Positions 20,824-29,641 are shown, numbered from the stretch's first letter. The stretch is 64,000 nt of DNA from a bacterium (GCA_016125155.1 WGMI01000005.1:62001-126000), one strand, 5' to 3'. Translations and numbers: made by a program. Notes: generated from the sequence alone by a model not told the origin.

Positions 20824-21261
20824 ATGATGACCTCCCCCGACCTGTATTCCTCGACGCATTTGGATGGCCGCAGGGTTCTACTGGCCGAAGACAACGAGGT
20901 GGCCCAACAACAAATGCTCATTGTTTTGAGAAAACTCGGAGCCGATGTTGATGTGTCCATGGACGGACGAGAGGTACTGGAGCAACTTCAGAACGAGAAA
21001 TACGACTTGTTGATCCTCGACATTCAACTGCCCCCTGTTCATGGCATCGAACTCGTAAAAGAGGTGCGAAAAACGGTTTCGGGAGGGTTGAAAATATTGG
21101 GTCTCACAACCATGGACTACAAGGGTCGTGCCCTGGGGGCCGGCATGAACGCGGTACTGATGCGACCAGTAGAGACTGTCGACTTGGTCTCAGCTTTGTT
21201 GGGGCTGTTCGAAGAAGATCCTGCTCAAGGCGACCGAGCGGCCGTGGCGGTAAACGCCTGA
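20824..21261 (+). CDS. Stand-alone response-regulator receiver protein
   Basis: 145 residues, essentially one receiver (REC) domain. Acidic pocket Glu22/Asp23, phospho-acceptor Asp66 in LLILDIQLP, and conserved Thr95 are present. The invariant Lys near the domain end is Arg114 here (LMRPVE instead of the usual KP), which may change phosphorylation behaviour. There is no output domain, and no kinase gene is adjacent. The last 37 bases overlap the 3' end of comEC on the opposite strand. The partner kinase is unknown. Confidence 0.88.
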   Translation: MMTSPDLYSSTHLDGRRVLLAEDNEVAQQQMLIVLRKLGADVDVSMDGREVLEQLQNEKYDLLILDIQLPPVHGIELVKEVRKTVSGGLKILGLTTMDYKGRALGAGMNAVLMRPVETVDLVSALLGLFEEDPAQGDRAAVAVNA

Positions 21262-23192
21262 AGGGTCAAATCGATGGTGACACCCTTGGCCTGAACCCAT
21301 TTAGGTGTATCGCCGGGTGCCGTGACGAGGCAATCCCAACCGAGTTTTTGGGCCGATTCTTCCCCGATGCCCGATGGGGGTAGGGCCCAACATTGATTGC
21401 CCAACATGAGCAATCCGCGCTCGTAGCCCCACCCTAGGCCGTTGCACACCGAATCCATCGGAATGTGCCGAATCGACTTCACCCGGGCGCGCTCAAATCC
21501 AGGCAATACAGCGAATCGATAGTCGATTGAATCGATCGTTCCCCACCAGAAGGCGCGATTGCGGTCGATCAGAGAAACCGCCCATCCCCTTTGGCTTTGA
21601 TGCACCGTACATCGCACACCTTGTCGAAGCATCCATTGGTGGTGTGCCCCATGTGCCAACCCGAGCAGCGAACACATAGCCCCCCATTTCCACATAGTGC
21701 GTCGGTTTCGCGCTTGGGTCAGGACTCCGACCACCAAGACCATCCCAAGCAACCCAGCCCCAAAGGGATCCAAAAAAACCCCGCGGGCCAAGGCGTAATC
21801 CGGATTGCCGCCCCATTCAACGACGCGGGTCAGGGCCGTAAAAAGCCGTTCAACAGGCCACCAAGCCCAAGCGGGAACGCGAACAAACGCCCCGAGGGTC
21901 AACAGGGGCAGCGCGGCGTACATCAAGAAGCCCGATAAGGGGACCGCCGCCAAATTGGAAGGCAAGAACAAGAGCGGAAATTGGCCGAAAACGGGCAACA
22001 ATAGGGGTAGACAGGCCAATTGGGCCGAGATGGACGTGGCCAGGGCATCGCGCATCCAACCCAACCCTCGGGGTGGCTGTGGCCACAGCCCGATGGCCAT
22101 TGGCCGAATCCAAATAAGCCCGGCCACGGCACCAAAACTGAGCTGAAAACCCAAATCGAAAATCCAGGAGGGATTGAACAGCAAGAGGAGAAATGCAGAA
22201 CCCAGCCAAACCTGCCCTTTGCGAAGCGTACGACCCGAGGCACCCAAGACCTCGGCCAGGGTGAGCATGGTTCCGGCCCGGACCACCGAAGGCGAAAAAC
22301 CCGTGCACAGCGCATACAACCACACCACCCCCAAACGAAGGCCTACCCAGCCCGGTTTGCCCGAACGAAACACCCACCGCAACAGGGCGTAGAGCATCCC
22401 CACATGGAGCCCGCTCACCGCCAAGATGTGAATGGTTCCGCTGTTCGAAAAGCGATCGAGCAATTCAGGGTCGACACGGTCTTTTCGGGCAAAGAGAAAC
22501 GCCTCGAGAAAGCCAGAAGCCGGAGCGCTGAGCGGCTGGGCCCGAATGCGACCGATGATCCACTCTGAAAAACGCAGTGGTGCTCGTGCCAGAGAAGGGG
22601 AATCGGACAAACGGACAGTAGCCATTCGATCGATGCGCACGGTTCCCGCTACTCCTTTTCGCTCCAGAAATTGGCCGTAGTTAAAAGCATGGGGATTCTT
22701 GTTGAACTCGAGGGGTTTGCACCATGCCAACACGGTTCGATAGCGGGCTCCCGGCACCCAAAAACCCGGTTCAATGCCCTGGGCGCTTCCCCAGAGATCG
22801 AAGGATTGGGCTCCCCCCTTCCCCGTCGTATTCGATTGCCAAGCAATGACCTGCACCCGAAACCGGGCCGAGGTTCCTTTTTCCCGGGGCGCATCCAGCA
22901 CCCGAAACTCGAGTGCCACCGAACCAATACACCCTTGGGGCAACGGAGACCGATCCGCGGCCATGCGCCATAAGGCATAGCCCCACCCCCAAACAAAAAG
23001 TCCGAATGCAAACAACCCCGCCCGAATTCCACTTCGGCGCATGCGACCCACCCTGCTCCCCAAGAGCAACCCAACACCCAGCGCCATAGCGATGCCAGCT
23101 CCCCATAACCCGTTGGAGGATCTGCCCAGAAGAGGGCCGAGTGCCAAACCGAGGGTGGGCCACAGCAGCGGAAAATGCCGAAATTCTCGCAC
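21225..23192 (-). CDS. comEC: ComEC/Rec2-type DNA uptake channel protein
   Basis: 655-residue membrane protein. An N-terminal DUF4131-like region (spans, then an OB-like soluble part at about 70-190) is followed by the competence domain at about 215-480: FSNSGTIHILAVSGLHVGMLYALL, GFSPSVVRAGTML, and multiple spans. ComEC passes single-stranded DNA across the inner membrane during transformation. The C-terminal 150 residues show no HxHxDH, so the metallo-beta-lactamase-type nuclease domain of longer ComEC proteins is missing. It ends tail-to-tail with the receiver gene. Confidence 0.9.
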   Translation of the reverse strand: MREFRHFPLLWPTLGLALGPLLGRSSNGLWGAGIAMALGVGLLLGSRVGRMRRSGIRAGLFAFGLFVWGWGYALWRMAADRSPLPQGCIGSVALEFRVLDAPREKGTSARFRVQVIAWQSNTTGKGGAQSFDLWGSAQGIEPGFWVPGARYRTVLAWCKPLEFNKNPHAFNYGQFLERKGVAGTVRIDRMATVRLSDSPSLARAPLRFSEWIIGRIRAQPLSAPASGFLEAFLFARKDRVDPELLDRFSNSGTIHILAVSGLHVGMLYALLRWVFRSGKPGWVGLRLGVVWLYALCTGFSPSVVRAGTMLTLAEVLGASGRTLRKGQVWLGSAFLLLLFNPSWIFDLGFQLSFGAVAGLIWIRPMAIGLWPQPPRGLGWMRDALATSISAQLACLPLLLPVFGQFPLLFLPSNLAAVPLSGFLMYAALPLLTLGAFVRVPAWAWWPVERLFTALTRVVEWGGNPDYALARGVFLDPFGAGLLGMVLVVGVLTQARNRRTMWKWGAMCSLLGLAHGAHHQWMLRQGVRCTVHQSQRGWAVSLIDRNRAFWWGTIDSIDYRFAVLPGFERARVKSIRHIPMDSVCNGLGWGYERGLLMLGNQCWALPPSGIGEESAQKLGWDCLVTAPGDTPKWVQAKGVTIDLTLQAFTATAARSP

Positions 23193-23198
23193 GGTCTA

Positions 23199-24425
23199 CT
23201 AGGGAAGCAGGGCCGTCGGACGCCAAGCGTCCAACTCCAAGACTCCGTAGTAAAAATACAAAATAGCTCTGTAATTGTATCCCTTTTCTGACATAATAAT
23301 CGCGGCATCCTGGGCCAGTCCCACACCATGCCCAAACCCGCGACCCTTGAGGACGTAATCGGAGCCCTCCACCTCTACGTCGAACCAGGTAGACCGCAAC
23401 CCAAACGCGTGTCGGAGCGCAGGCAAGGGTATGCCCCTTCCGTTCCACGCAAAGCGCTCTTTGCGCTCGGGTTGCTCAAACCGGGCAAAGGCCTCGATCA
23501 TACCGTCATTTGTGGGCTCTGTCTTGAATTGCTCAGCCAACCAGCGATGCATTTTGTCTCGGGGAATGCGCTTGACCCAACGGGCAGAAGGTCCCTGCTC
23601 GCTCAAAGGATCGGGGCGGGATTTCAGATACGGGACGGGACGGCCCCAGACCCATTCTGAGGCCACCGTTTGCCCTCCGCTGTTGGCGTGAAACACCACG
23701 AGGGCGGGGCGACACTGTTCGTCGAGCAACACGGTATCTCGGGTGGCGCTGACCGCAGCCAAGATGCTGTCGGCAAAACGGCCCGTTGGATACCCGAGGT
23801 ACACCTGAGAGCTTACATCGTCCTTGAGATCGTACCCCAATTCGCTGTGCTTGCCCAGATTGCGCAAGGCGAACGTCCGCGCCAACACGGCTTGGGCCTT
23901 GAGAAACTCTTGGGTTCCAACATGTCCGGCTTCGCCCTGCACGACACCGGCCACATAATCTTCCAGCCCCACCTCCACCACCACCAAAAGTCCTTCCGCG
24001 CCCGCCGCAAAACGCACCACCCCGGCGTGCAGCCTTGGTTGGCCTTTGGTCTGGAGACGGAGACGTGAGCCGGGATCGAGCGGAACCCAATGCAGAGCCT
24101 CAAACCGCCCCAACGACACCGCGCTGGTTCGGGAGCGCAACCGAATCTTTTTCGATTCTTTCACGATGGTATGTCCTGGCGCTCCCGACGCCCAAACGGC
24201 AACGGTGTCGGGTCGACGCCTTCCCGAGCGTTGAGACAGTACGGCGAATCGACCGCGATCTACCTCTACCTGTATCTGTTCGAGCGATTCGGTGCTGAAC
24301 AAACGGACTTTGAGCGACGAAGGATTTTGTACAGAGGCTCTAGGCCCGCTGGCCCAGGCCGAAATCCCCCCCATCGAGAGCACGAGTGCGATTGCGCCCA
24401 GTCTCGAACAACTCCAGCACCGCAC
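23199..24425 (-). CDS. SpoIID/LytB-domain secreted protein
   Basis: About 408 residues. The SpoIID domain spans about residues 110-390: VEVGLEDYVAGVVQGEAG near the start, FLKAQAVLARTFAL, NSGGQTVASEWVW, and at the end GRGFGHGVGLAQDAAIIMSEKGYNYRAIL, equivalent to the GHGVGMSQ motif of the family. SpoIID proteins cleave peptidoglycan glycan strands (lytic transglycosylase in sporulating bacteria); the role outside sporulation is open. GTG 24425 is chosen because it is followed by a hydrophobic signal segment; the frame is open upstream to 24515. It overlaps the 3' end of lpxB by 86 bases. Confidence 0.82.
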   Translation of the reverse strand: MRCWSCSRLGAIALVLSMGGISAWASGPRASVQNPSSLKVRLFSTESLEQIQVEVDRGRFAVLSQRSGRRRPDTVAVWASGAPGHTIVKESKKIRLRSRTSAVSLGRFEALHWVPLDPGSRLRLQTKGQPRLHAGVVRFAAGAEGLLVVVEVGLEDYVAGVVQGEAGHVGTQEFLKAQAVLARTFALRNLGKHSELGYDLKDDVSSQVYLGYPTGRFADSILAAVSATRDTVLLDEQCRPALVVFHANSGGQTVASEWVWGRPVPYLKSRPDPLSEQGPSARWVKRIPRDKMHRWLAEQFKTEPTNDGMIEAFARFEQPERKERFAWNGRGIPLPALRHAFGLRSTWFDVEVEGSDYVLKGRGFGHGVGLAQDAAIIMSEKGYNYRAILYFYYGVLELDAWRPTALLP

Positions 24426-25527
24426 GGGCAGCCCGGTGCGAGGCCCCTGGACCGCCGAGCGCCTCGGCCAAGGCGGTATAATCCTGATCAATTTGCTTCC
24501 GTTTGGCATCTTCAAACAACCCCTGCAAGTTCTGACGCAAGGCTTTGGGATGGAGATCGGATTGGATCAATTCTTTCACCGCTTCCCTGTTCAAAACCAA
24601 ATTGACGAGCGAGATATAGGGCACTTTGATGAGGCGGCGGGCAATCCACACCGATAGCGGATTGGCGCGGTAACAAACAATCTGCGGCACCCGGAACAAG
24701 GCGGTCTCGAGCGTGGCCGTGCCCGAGGCGACCAAGGCGGCCGACGCCTTTTGCAAAAGCGAATAAGATCCCTGCTCCCACAGTTCGATCGGCGCCTGCC
24801 CGATGAATTCTTCGTAAACCGACCGATCGACCGATGGGGCCGCGGCCACGGCAAATTGATACTGGGGCAGGCTTTGAGCGGTTTCGACGAAAATGGGCAG
24901 CATATGTGCGATTTCCTGCTTGCGGCTGCCCGGGAGCAAAGCCACCCACGGTTTGCCCAAATTGTCGGCGGGCGAAGGGGTCTTTCGGGGAGATTCCGCC
25001 CCCGGTTCGGGGGAAGCATCCTCCGCACCCAAGGCATCGAGCAAGGGATGGCCCACAAAGTGCACCTCCATGCCAAAACGCGCGTAGAACTCGGTTTCAA
25101 AGGGCAACACCACGAGCATCAAATCGACGGTTTGCCGGAGTTGTTCGACCCGCCCCTGTTTCCACGCCCACACCTGAGGAGAGATGTAATACACCACGGG
25201 AATGCCCAGCGAATGGGCGTAGCGCGCCATCCGCATATTGAAACCGGGATAATCGATCAACACCAGCGCATCGGGCTTCCACGCGGCCACATCGGCTTTG
25301 GCGGCGTCGAGAAAACCCAAGATGCGCCTCAGGTTGCGCACTACCTCCACAAAGCCCATAAACGCGAGTTCGCGGATGTGCCGTACCGGCGTCCCTCCAA
25401 TGGCGGCCATGCGATCGCCCCCCCAAAAGCGGAATTGGACCGAAGGATTTCGTTCCTTCAGCGCTTTCATCAAATTGGCGCCGTGCAGGTCGCCCGAGGC
25501 TTCGCCTGCAATCAGGTAGAGTTTCAT
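24340..25527 (-). CDS. lpxB: Lipid-A-disaccharide synthase
   Basis: GT19 enzyme that joins UDP-diacylglucosamine and lipid X to make the lipid A disaccharide at the inner membrane. 395 residues, slightly longer than E. coli LpxB because of a short insert around residues 172-185. Family signatures: LIAGEASGDLHGANLM at the N-terminus, IDYPGFNMRMARYA near 92-105, YYISPQVWAWKQGR near 117-130, LLPGSRKQEI near 194-203 and ASGTATLETAL near 260-270. It starts 15 nt after surE and continues into the SpoIID gene. Confidence 0.96.
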   Translation of the reverse strand: MKLYLIAGEASGDLHGANLMKALKERNPSVQFRFWGGDRMAAIGGTPVRHIRELAFMGFVEVVRNLRRILGFLDAAKADVAAWKPDALVLIDYPGFNMRMARYAHSLGIPVVYYISPQVWAWKQGRVEQLRQTVDLMLVVLPFETEFYARFGMEVHFVGHPLLDALGAEDASPEPGAESPRKTPSPADNLGKPWVALLPGSRKQEIAHMLPIFVETAQSLPQYQFAVAAAPSVDRSVYEEFIGQAPIELWEQGSYSLLQKASAALVASGTATLETALFRVPQIVCYRANPLSVWIARRLIKVPYISLVNLVLNREAVKELIQSDLHPKALRQNLQGLFEDAKRKQIDQDYTALAEALGGPGASHRAARAVLELFETGRNRTRALDGGDFGLGQRA

Positions 25528-25542
25528 GGGAATCGAAACCGT

Positions 25543-26382
25543 CTAATTCCGTGCCGAATCCGTGCGTTCGATTCCCTGAAGACCATCGCGGAGCCGCAAA
25601 TCCCAGCGGTTGAGCTCTTGAAGCAGAGAATGCGCCGTGATGTCCGAGCTCACGGGCACCAGGCTGATGTAGTTCTGGGCCAAGGCCCACTCATCGGTAT
25701 CTTCTCCGTGGTCGTAGTTGACAAATTTGCCCGTAAGCCAATAGTAATGGCGACCGCGGGGATCGGTGCGCGCATCGAATTCTTCTTCCCAGTTGGCTTG
25801 AGCCTGTCGGCATATGCGAATGCCTTTATACGGCTCGTCAGATGCCCTGGGAATGTTGACATTCAGGCACATACCCCTGGGCAATTTGTTTTTCAACAGG
25901 GACTGGGCTATGTCGAGCACAAAGGGACTGCACTGCGAAAAATCGGCCTCCCAACTGTGGTCGAGGAGCGAAAAACCCACCGAAGGGATGTTCTCGAGCG
26001 CGCCTTCCACCGCGGCCGACATGGTTCCGCTGTAAATCACGTTGATGGCCGAATTCGACCCGTGGTTGATGCCCGATACGCACAAATCGGGTTTGCGCGG
26101 CAAAATGACATTGACTGCCAGTTTGACGCAATCGACAGGCGTTCCGGAGCAACTGTATTCCTGCTGGGGACCGTCGTCGATGCGGATGGGGTCGCAGCGC
26201 AAACTGCTGTTGATGGTGATGGCGTGTCCCATCCCGCTCTGGGGGCTATCGGGCGCCACCACAACCACTTCGCCGAGCTGATTCATCAACCCTATTAGAT
26301 GGCGAAGCCCTGGGGCGGTGATGCCGTCGTCATTGCACACCAAGATCAAAGGCCGGTCGCTGGCAAAGTCCAAAGATTTCAT
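25543..26382 (-). CDS. surE: 5'/3'-nucleotidase SurE
   Basis: Metal-dependent phosphatase acting on nucleoside monophosphates in the cytosol. 279 residues. The N-terminal metal site LILVCNDDGITAPGL contains the Asp pair; APDSPQSGMGHAIT and the VSGINHGSNSAINVIYSGTMSAAVEG block are the other signatures. It is the first gene of the surE-lpxB-SpoIID unit. A TAGCTTTG element ends 4 nt before the ATG, so the mRNA may be leaderless. Confidence 0.95.
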   Translation of the reverse strand: MKSLDFASDRPLILVCNDDGITAPGLRHLIGLMNQLGEVVVVAPDSPQSGMGHAITINSSLRCDPIRIDDGPQQEYSCSGTPVDCVKLAVNVILPRKPDLCVSGINHGSNSAINVIYSGTMSAAVEGALENIPSVGFSLLDHSWEADFSQCSPFVLDIAQSLLKNKLPRGMCLNVNIPRASDEPYKGIRICRQAQANWEEEFDARTDPRGRHYYWLTGKFVNYDHGEDTDEWALAQNYISLVPVSSDITAHSLLQELNRWDLRLRDGLQGIERTDSARN

Positions 26383-26386
26383 GCGG

Positions 26387-26394
26387 CAAAGCTA
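26387..26394 (-). promoter_or_regulatory. Bacteroidota -7 promoter element for surE
   Basis: TAGCTTTG on the minus strand, full match to TAnnTTTG, with GCCG then ATG immediately after. Transcription probably starts at or near the start codon. Confidence 0.6.
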
Positions 26395-26493
26395 ATCGGC
26401 CATTCTGCCTCAGGAACGCTTTTTGATAACTTGCATCCAAACTTTACTCCCTGACATGATCATCATTTTGTTGGCCTTTATGTTGTTGGCCTT

Positions 26494-27156
26494 TTGCTCA
26501 TCGGTTGGTTGGTGCAAATGCAGCTCCGATCGAAGTTCAAAACCTATGGCGCCATTGGGCTCGAAGCCGGACTGAGCGGTGCCGAAATTGCCGAACGCAT
26601 GTTGCACTCCCATGGCATTCGCGACGTGAAAATTCAAAGTGTTCCGGGCAAGCTGACCGACCACTATAACCCCTTGGACAAAACCGTTAACCTGAGCCCT
26701 GAGGTCTATGAGGGTCGTTCGATTTCGGCCGCGGCGGTAGCGGCCCACGAATGCGGTCACGCGGTGCAACACGCCACGGCCTATCAATGGTTGCAACTTC
26801 GCTCTGCCTTGGTACCCGCGGTCAACTTTGCCAACCGCGGTTTGGGCATCCTCTTTATGGTGATGTTGTTCGGTTCGTTCGCCGTGAAAATGTTTCCGAT
26901 GGAAACTGTTTTGTGGACGATCATCATCCTGCAAGGGGCCATTACGCTGTTCACGGTGGTTACGCTCCCCGTAGAATACGATGCCAGCCGTCGGGCTTTG
27001 GTATGGCTCAAGCAAACCCGTACCGCTACGGTGGCCGAACAGGACAAGGCGCAGGATGCGCTGAAGTGGGCCGCCAATACTTATTTGGTCGCCGCCTTGG
27101 CTTCGGTGACCCAACTGGCCCACTACGTCATGATGCTCCTCGGCAATCGGGACTAA
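26494..27156 (+). CDS. YugP-type zinc metallopeptidase (apparent frameshift at N-terminus)
   Basis: Membrane zinc protease of the YugP (putative neutral zinc metallopeptidase) family. The 220 residues readable in this frame contain the HExxH-like AAHECGHAVQH near residue 85, the upstream DKTVNLSPEVYEGRSI block, and two central membrane spans with a C-terminal one. The expected N-terminal span is split. An ATG at 26456 encodes MIIILLAFMLLAF in another frame, and this frame continues LLIGWLVQMQL from a TTG at 26494. One extra T in the TTTT run at 26492-26495, or a -1 slip there, would join them. See findings. Confidence 0.85.
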   Translation: MLIGWLVQMQLRSKFKTYGAIGLEAGLSGAEIAERMLHSHGIRDVKIQSVPGKLTDHYNPLDKTVNLSPEVYEGRSISAAAVAAHECGHAVQHATAYQWLQLRSALVPAVNFANRGLGILFMVMLFGSFAVKMFPMETVLWTIIILQGAITLFTVVTLPVEYDASRRALVWLKQTRTATVAEQDKAQDALKWAANTYLVAALASVTQLAHYVMMLLGNRD

Positions 27157-27188
27157 TCCCTTGATCGGATTCATCAATACTTCGAAAC

Positions 27189-27431
27189 ATGTCGAACGAA
27201 GCCCCAAACATCCCGCTCAAGGGAAACTACCGTCTGGAAATGCAGGCCGGCACTTATTTCTGGTGCGCCTGCGGTCAGAGTACCAACCAGCCTTTTTGCG
27301 ATGGATCGCACAAAGGAACGGCCTTTACGCCTGTCAAGGTGGAAATCGACAGCGATCGGCTGGTGTCTTGGTGCGGATGCAAGCACAGCGCCAAAGGGGC
27401 GTTTTGCGACGGGACGCACAAGACGCTTTAA
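27189..27431 (+). CDS. CDGSH-type iron-sulfur protein
   Basis: 80-residue protein with two CDGSH-type motifs: CACGQSTNQPFCDGSHKG at about residues 22-39 and CGCKHSAKGAFCDGTHK at about 60-76. Each has the three Cys and one His that bind a 2Fe-2S cluster. Tandem CDGSH proteins of this size are usual in bacteria; the role (electron transfer or cluster delivery) is not established. It lies 32 nt after the metallopeptidase gene and is followed by a strong terminator. Confidence 0.93.
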   Translation: MSNEAPNIPLKGNYRLEMQAGTYFWCACGQSTNQPFCDGSHKGTAFTPVKVEIDSDRLVSWCGCKHSAKGAFCDGTHKTL

Positions 27432-27451
27432 CGAATCCAGTGCCTCAGACC

Positions 27452-27497
27452 ATGGGCCGAAAGGTCGTCGGGAAGACGGCTTTTCGGCCCATTTTTC
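27452..27497 (+). terminator. Rho-independent terminator after the CDGSH gene
   Basis: Inverted repeat with arms ATGGGCCGAAAG and CTTTTCGGCCCAT, inner CGTC/GACG pairing, then TTTTT. It terminates the plus-strand transcript; the convergent helicase gene ends at 27525. Confidence 0.85.
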
Positions 27498-27524
27498 AAG
27501 GAGTTGTTTCGCGAACCAAAGCAC

Positions 27525-29288
27525 CTACGAGCGCGGTCCGGGCTTTTTCCCTTTTGGGGGATAGCCGCGGTCGGGGCGTCCGCCACTGGGACCTCTCTCT
27601 TTGCGGTAGGGGGGGCGCCCTCCTTGTTTGAAGTCGTTGGGGCGCTGAGGACGAACGGGTCCGCTTCGATAGCCTCCGGTATCGGGTTCGATGCGCAGGG
27701 TGCGTCCATCGAGCTCGAGCGATTCCATTTTCTTGAGGAAGCCTTCTAAGCGTTCGCTCTTGAGCATAAACGTGGCCGAGGTTGCCGACACCTGCACATT
27801 GCCAATGTCGTTGCGGTCGAGTTTGGCGGCGTCGCGGAGCGCGTCTTTGAGGCTTTGCCAGTCGAAGCCATCTCGGCTGCCGACGTCGATGCGGAGTTTG
27901 ATTTCTTCGGAACGACCGCGTTCTCCTTCGGCAAAGTCGGCGGTTTTTCGGTCCGATTCGCGGGGGTTGAGGTCCCCTCCGCTTTGATTCTGATAGTGGT
28001 TGAGCAGGATCTGAAACTCGAGGTGGAGCACACGGCGCAAGAGCTCGGACACTTCCATGCCTTCGAGGCGTTCAAGCGCTTGTTCCATGTGCGCGTCGAC
28101 GAGTTCAAAGCGATCGGAATCGGCCGTGCGCACCCGGTCGACAAAGTGGAGCAACTGGCGCTCGCAGACTTCGGCGGCGGTGGGGATGCGCTGTTCTTTG
28201 AGCTCGACTCGGAGCATTTTCTGGACGCGCTTCATGCGGCCTTCTTCGGTCCGCGCTACGAGGGCAATCGAAATGCCTTCTTTCCCGGCCCGGGCGGTGC
28301 GTCCGCTGCGGTGGGTATAGGCTTCGAGGTCGTCGGGAAGCTGGTAGTGGATGACGTGGGTCAGCTCGTTGACGTCGATGCCGCGGGCGGCTACGTCGGT
28401 GGCGACTAATACTCGGGTAATCTTGCTGCGAAAGCCGTTCATGACCTGATCGCGCTGCTGCTGGCTCAAATCGCCGTGCAAGGGCTGGGCCGCATAACCA
28501 TCGCGGTTGAGGTGCTCGGCAATTTGCTGGCATTCAATGCGGGTACGACAAAACACGATGCCATAGATCTCGGGATAGTAGTCGAGCAGACGGCGCAGCG
28601 CCTGGTAGCGGTGACGGCCATCCACTTTGACCGCGCGATGGTCGATCTTTCCGAGGTCTTCGGTTTTCTTGGTGTTGATGCGGATGGGCTCCTTCATCAA
28701 CTTGCCGGCCATGCGTTCGATTTCAGAGGGCATGGTGGCGGAAAACAGCCAAATGGAGCGTTCTTCGGGCGTGGCCGATAGAATTTTCTGAACGTCTTCC
28801 CAAAAGCCCATATTGAGCATTTCGTCGGCTTCGTCGAGCACCACGGTGTGGAGGGTACTGAAGTCGAGAGCGCGGCGGTCCATCAGGTCGATGCAGCGCC
28901 CGGGGGTGGCTACGATGAGCTGGGCGCCTTGTTCGATTTCCCGGAGTTGTTTGACGACGGGGGCGCCTCCATACACTTCGACAATGTTGAGTCCTTTGAG
29001 GTGGACGCCGTAGCGGTTGAGATCGCGGCCAATTTGGAGGCAGAGTTCGCGGGTGGGTGCGAGCACAAGGGCTTGGACGCTGCGGTCGTTGAGGTCGAGT
29101 TTTTGGAGAAGGGGCAGGCCGAATGCGGCCGTTTTACCGGTGCCGGTGCGCGCCAGGGCAATGAGGTCGCTGCTTTCTTCGAGCAGTACGGGGATGCACT
29201 GGCGTTGTACTTCGGTGGGGGTTTCGAATCCGAGTTCTTGGACGGCTTCGAGGAGTCCGGGCATCAGGCCCAGTTCAGAAAAGGTCAT
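27525..29288 (-). CDS. DEAD-box ATP-dependent RNA helicase with DbpA-like RNA-binding domain
   Basis: 587 residues. RecA1 domain: Q motif region FETPTEVQRQCIP, Walker A ARTGTGKTAAFGL near residue 45, PTREL, DEADEML near 153, SAT. RecA2 domain: ARGIDVNELTHVIHYQLP and HRSGRTARAG near 330. Residues 455-540 resemble the DbpA RNA-binding domain, and the last 45 residues are an RG/KG-rich disordered tail. Close to the CsdA/DeaD class that remodels structured RNA in ribosome assembly and cold adaptation (family knowledge). Has its own TACTTTTG promoter. Confidence 0.95.
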   Translation of the reverse strand: MTFSELGLMPGLLEAVQELGFETPTEVQRQCIPVLLEESSDLIALARTGTGKTAAFGLPLLQKLDLNDRSVQALVLAPTRELCLQIGRDLNRYGVHLKGLNIVEVYGGAPVVKQLREIEQGAQLIVATPGRCIDLMDRRALDFSTLHTVVLDEADEMLNMGFWEDVQKILSATPEERSIWLFSATMPSEIERMAGKLMKEPIRINTKKTEDLGKIDHRAVKVDGRHRYQALRRLLDYYPEIYGIVFCRTRIECQQIAEHLNRDGYAAQPLHGDLSQQQRDQVMNGFRSKITRVLVATDVAARGIDVNELTHVIHYQLPDDLEAYTHRSGRTARAGKEGISIALVARTEEGRMKRVQKMLRVELKEQRIPTAAEVCERQLLHFVDRVRTADSDRFELVDAHMEQALERLEGMEVSELLRRVLHLEFQILLNHYQNQSGGDLNPRESDRKTADFAEGERGRSEEIKLRIDVGSRDGFDWQSLKDALRDAAKLDRNDIGNVQVSATSATFMLKSERLEGFLKKMESLELDGRTLRIEPDTGGYRSGPVRPQRPNDFKQGGRPPYRKERGPSGGRPDRGYPPKGKKPGPRS

Positions 29289-29305
29289 GAGGCGGTATTG
29301 GGCCG

Positions 29306-29313
29306 CAAAAGTA
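29306..29313 (-). promoter_or_regulatory. Bacteroidota -7 promoter element for the helicase
   Basis: TACTTTTG on the minus strand, 17 nt before the ATG at 29288; full match to TAnnTTTG. Confidence 0.65.
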
Positions 29314-29331
29314 GTTGAAAAACAGGCAGGT

Positions 29332-29574
29332 TTAACGCAGCAATCCCTTGGCGATCAAATAGGGAACGGCCAACCAAGCCAGGCCTTTAACGAGGAAAAA
29401 CAGGAAAACGAGTACGGCCACTTTCCATCCGGCTTTCTGGACGAGTCCTTTTACGCCTTCTTCTTTGAGGATTTTCCGATAGGCTTTCCACCCTTTGGGG
29501 GCGGAGGTGCTGGGGACAATTGGGGATGAATCCTGCTTTTGGGCTTGTTCCAAGGGGCCAGCCATGGTGCGCAT
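29332..29574 (-). CDS. Small tail-anchored membrane protein, unknown function
   Basis: 80 residues (77 from the Met at 29565). A soluble N-terminal half with a Lys-rich amphipathic part (WKAYRKILKEEGVKGLVQ) is followed by one long hydrophobic stretch from about residue 50 to 75. The protein ends right after it. A good TACTTTTG element lies 27 nt upstream, which supports it as a real gene. It sits between rnpB and the helicase on the same strand. No family was recognised. Confidence 0.65.
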   Translation of the reverse strand: MRTMAGPLEQAQKQDSSPIVPSTSAPKGWKAYRKILKEEGVKGLVQKAGWKVAVLVFLFFLVKGLAWLAVPYLIAKGLLR

Positions 29575-29601
29575 CGTTGTTTGGAATGATTATAAACAAG
29601 C

Positions 29602-29609
29602 CAAAAGTA
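29602..29609 (-). promoter_or_regulatory. Bacteroidota -7 promoter element for the small membrane protein
   Basis: TACTTTTG on the minus strand, full consensus match, between rnpB's terminator and the 80-residue ORF. Confidence 0.6.
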
Positions 29610-29641
29610 CAGCGCGGTTCGGATTCGGCGTGTTAAAAAAA

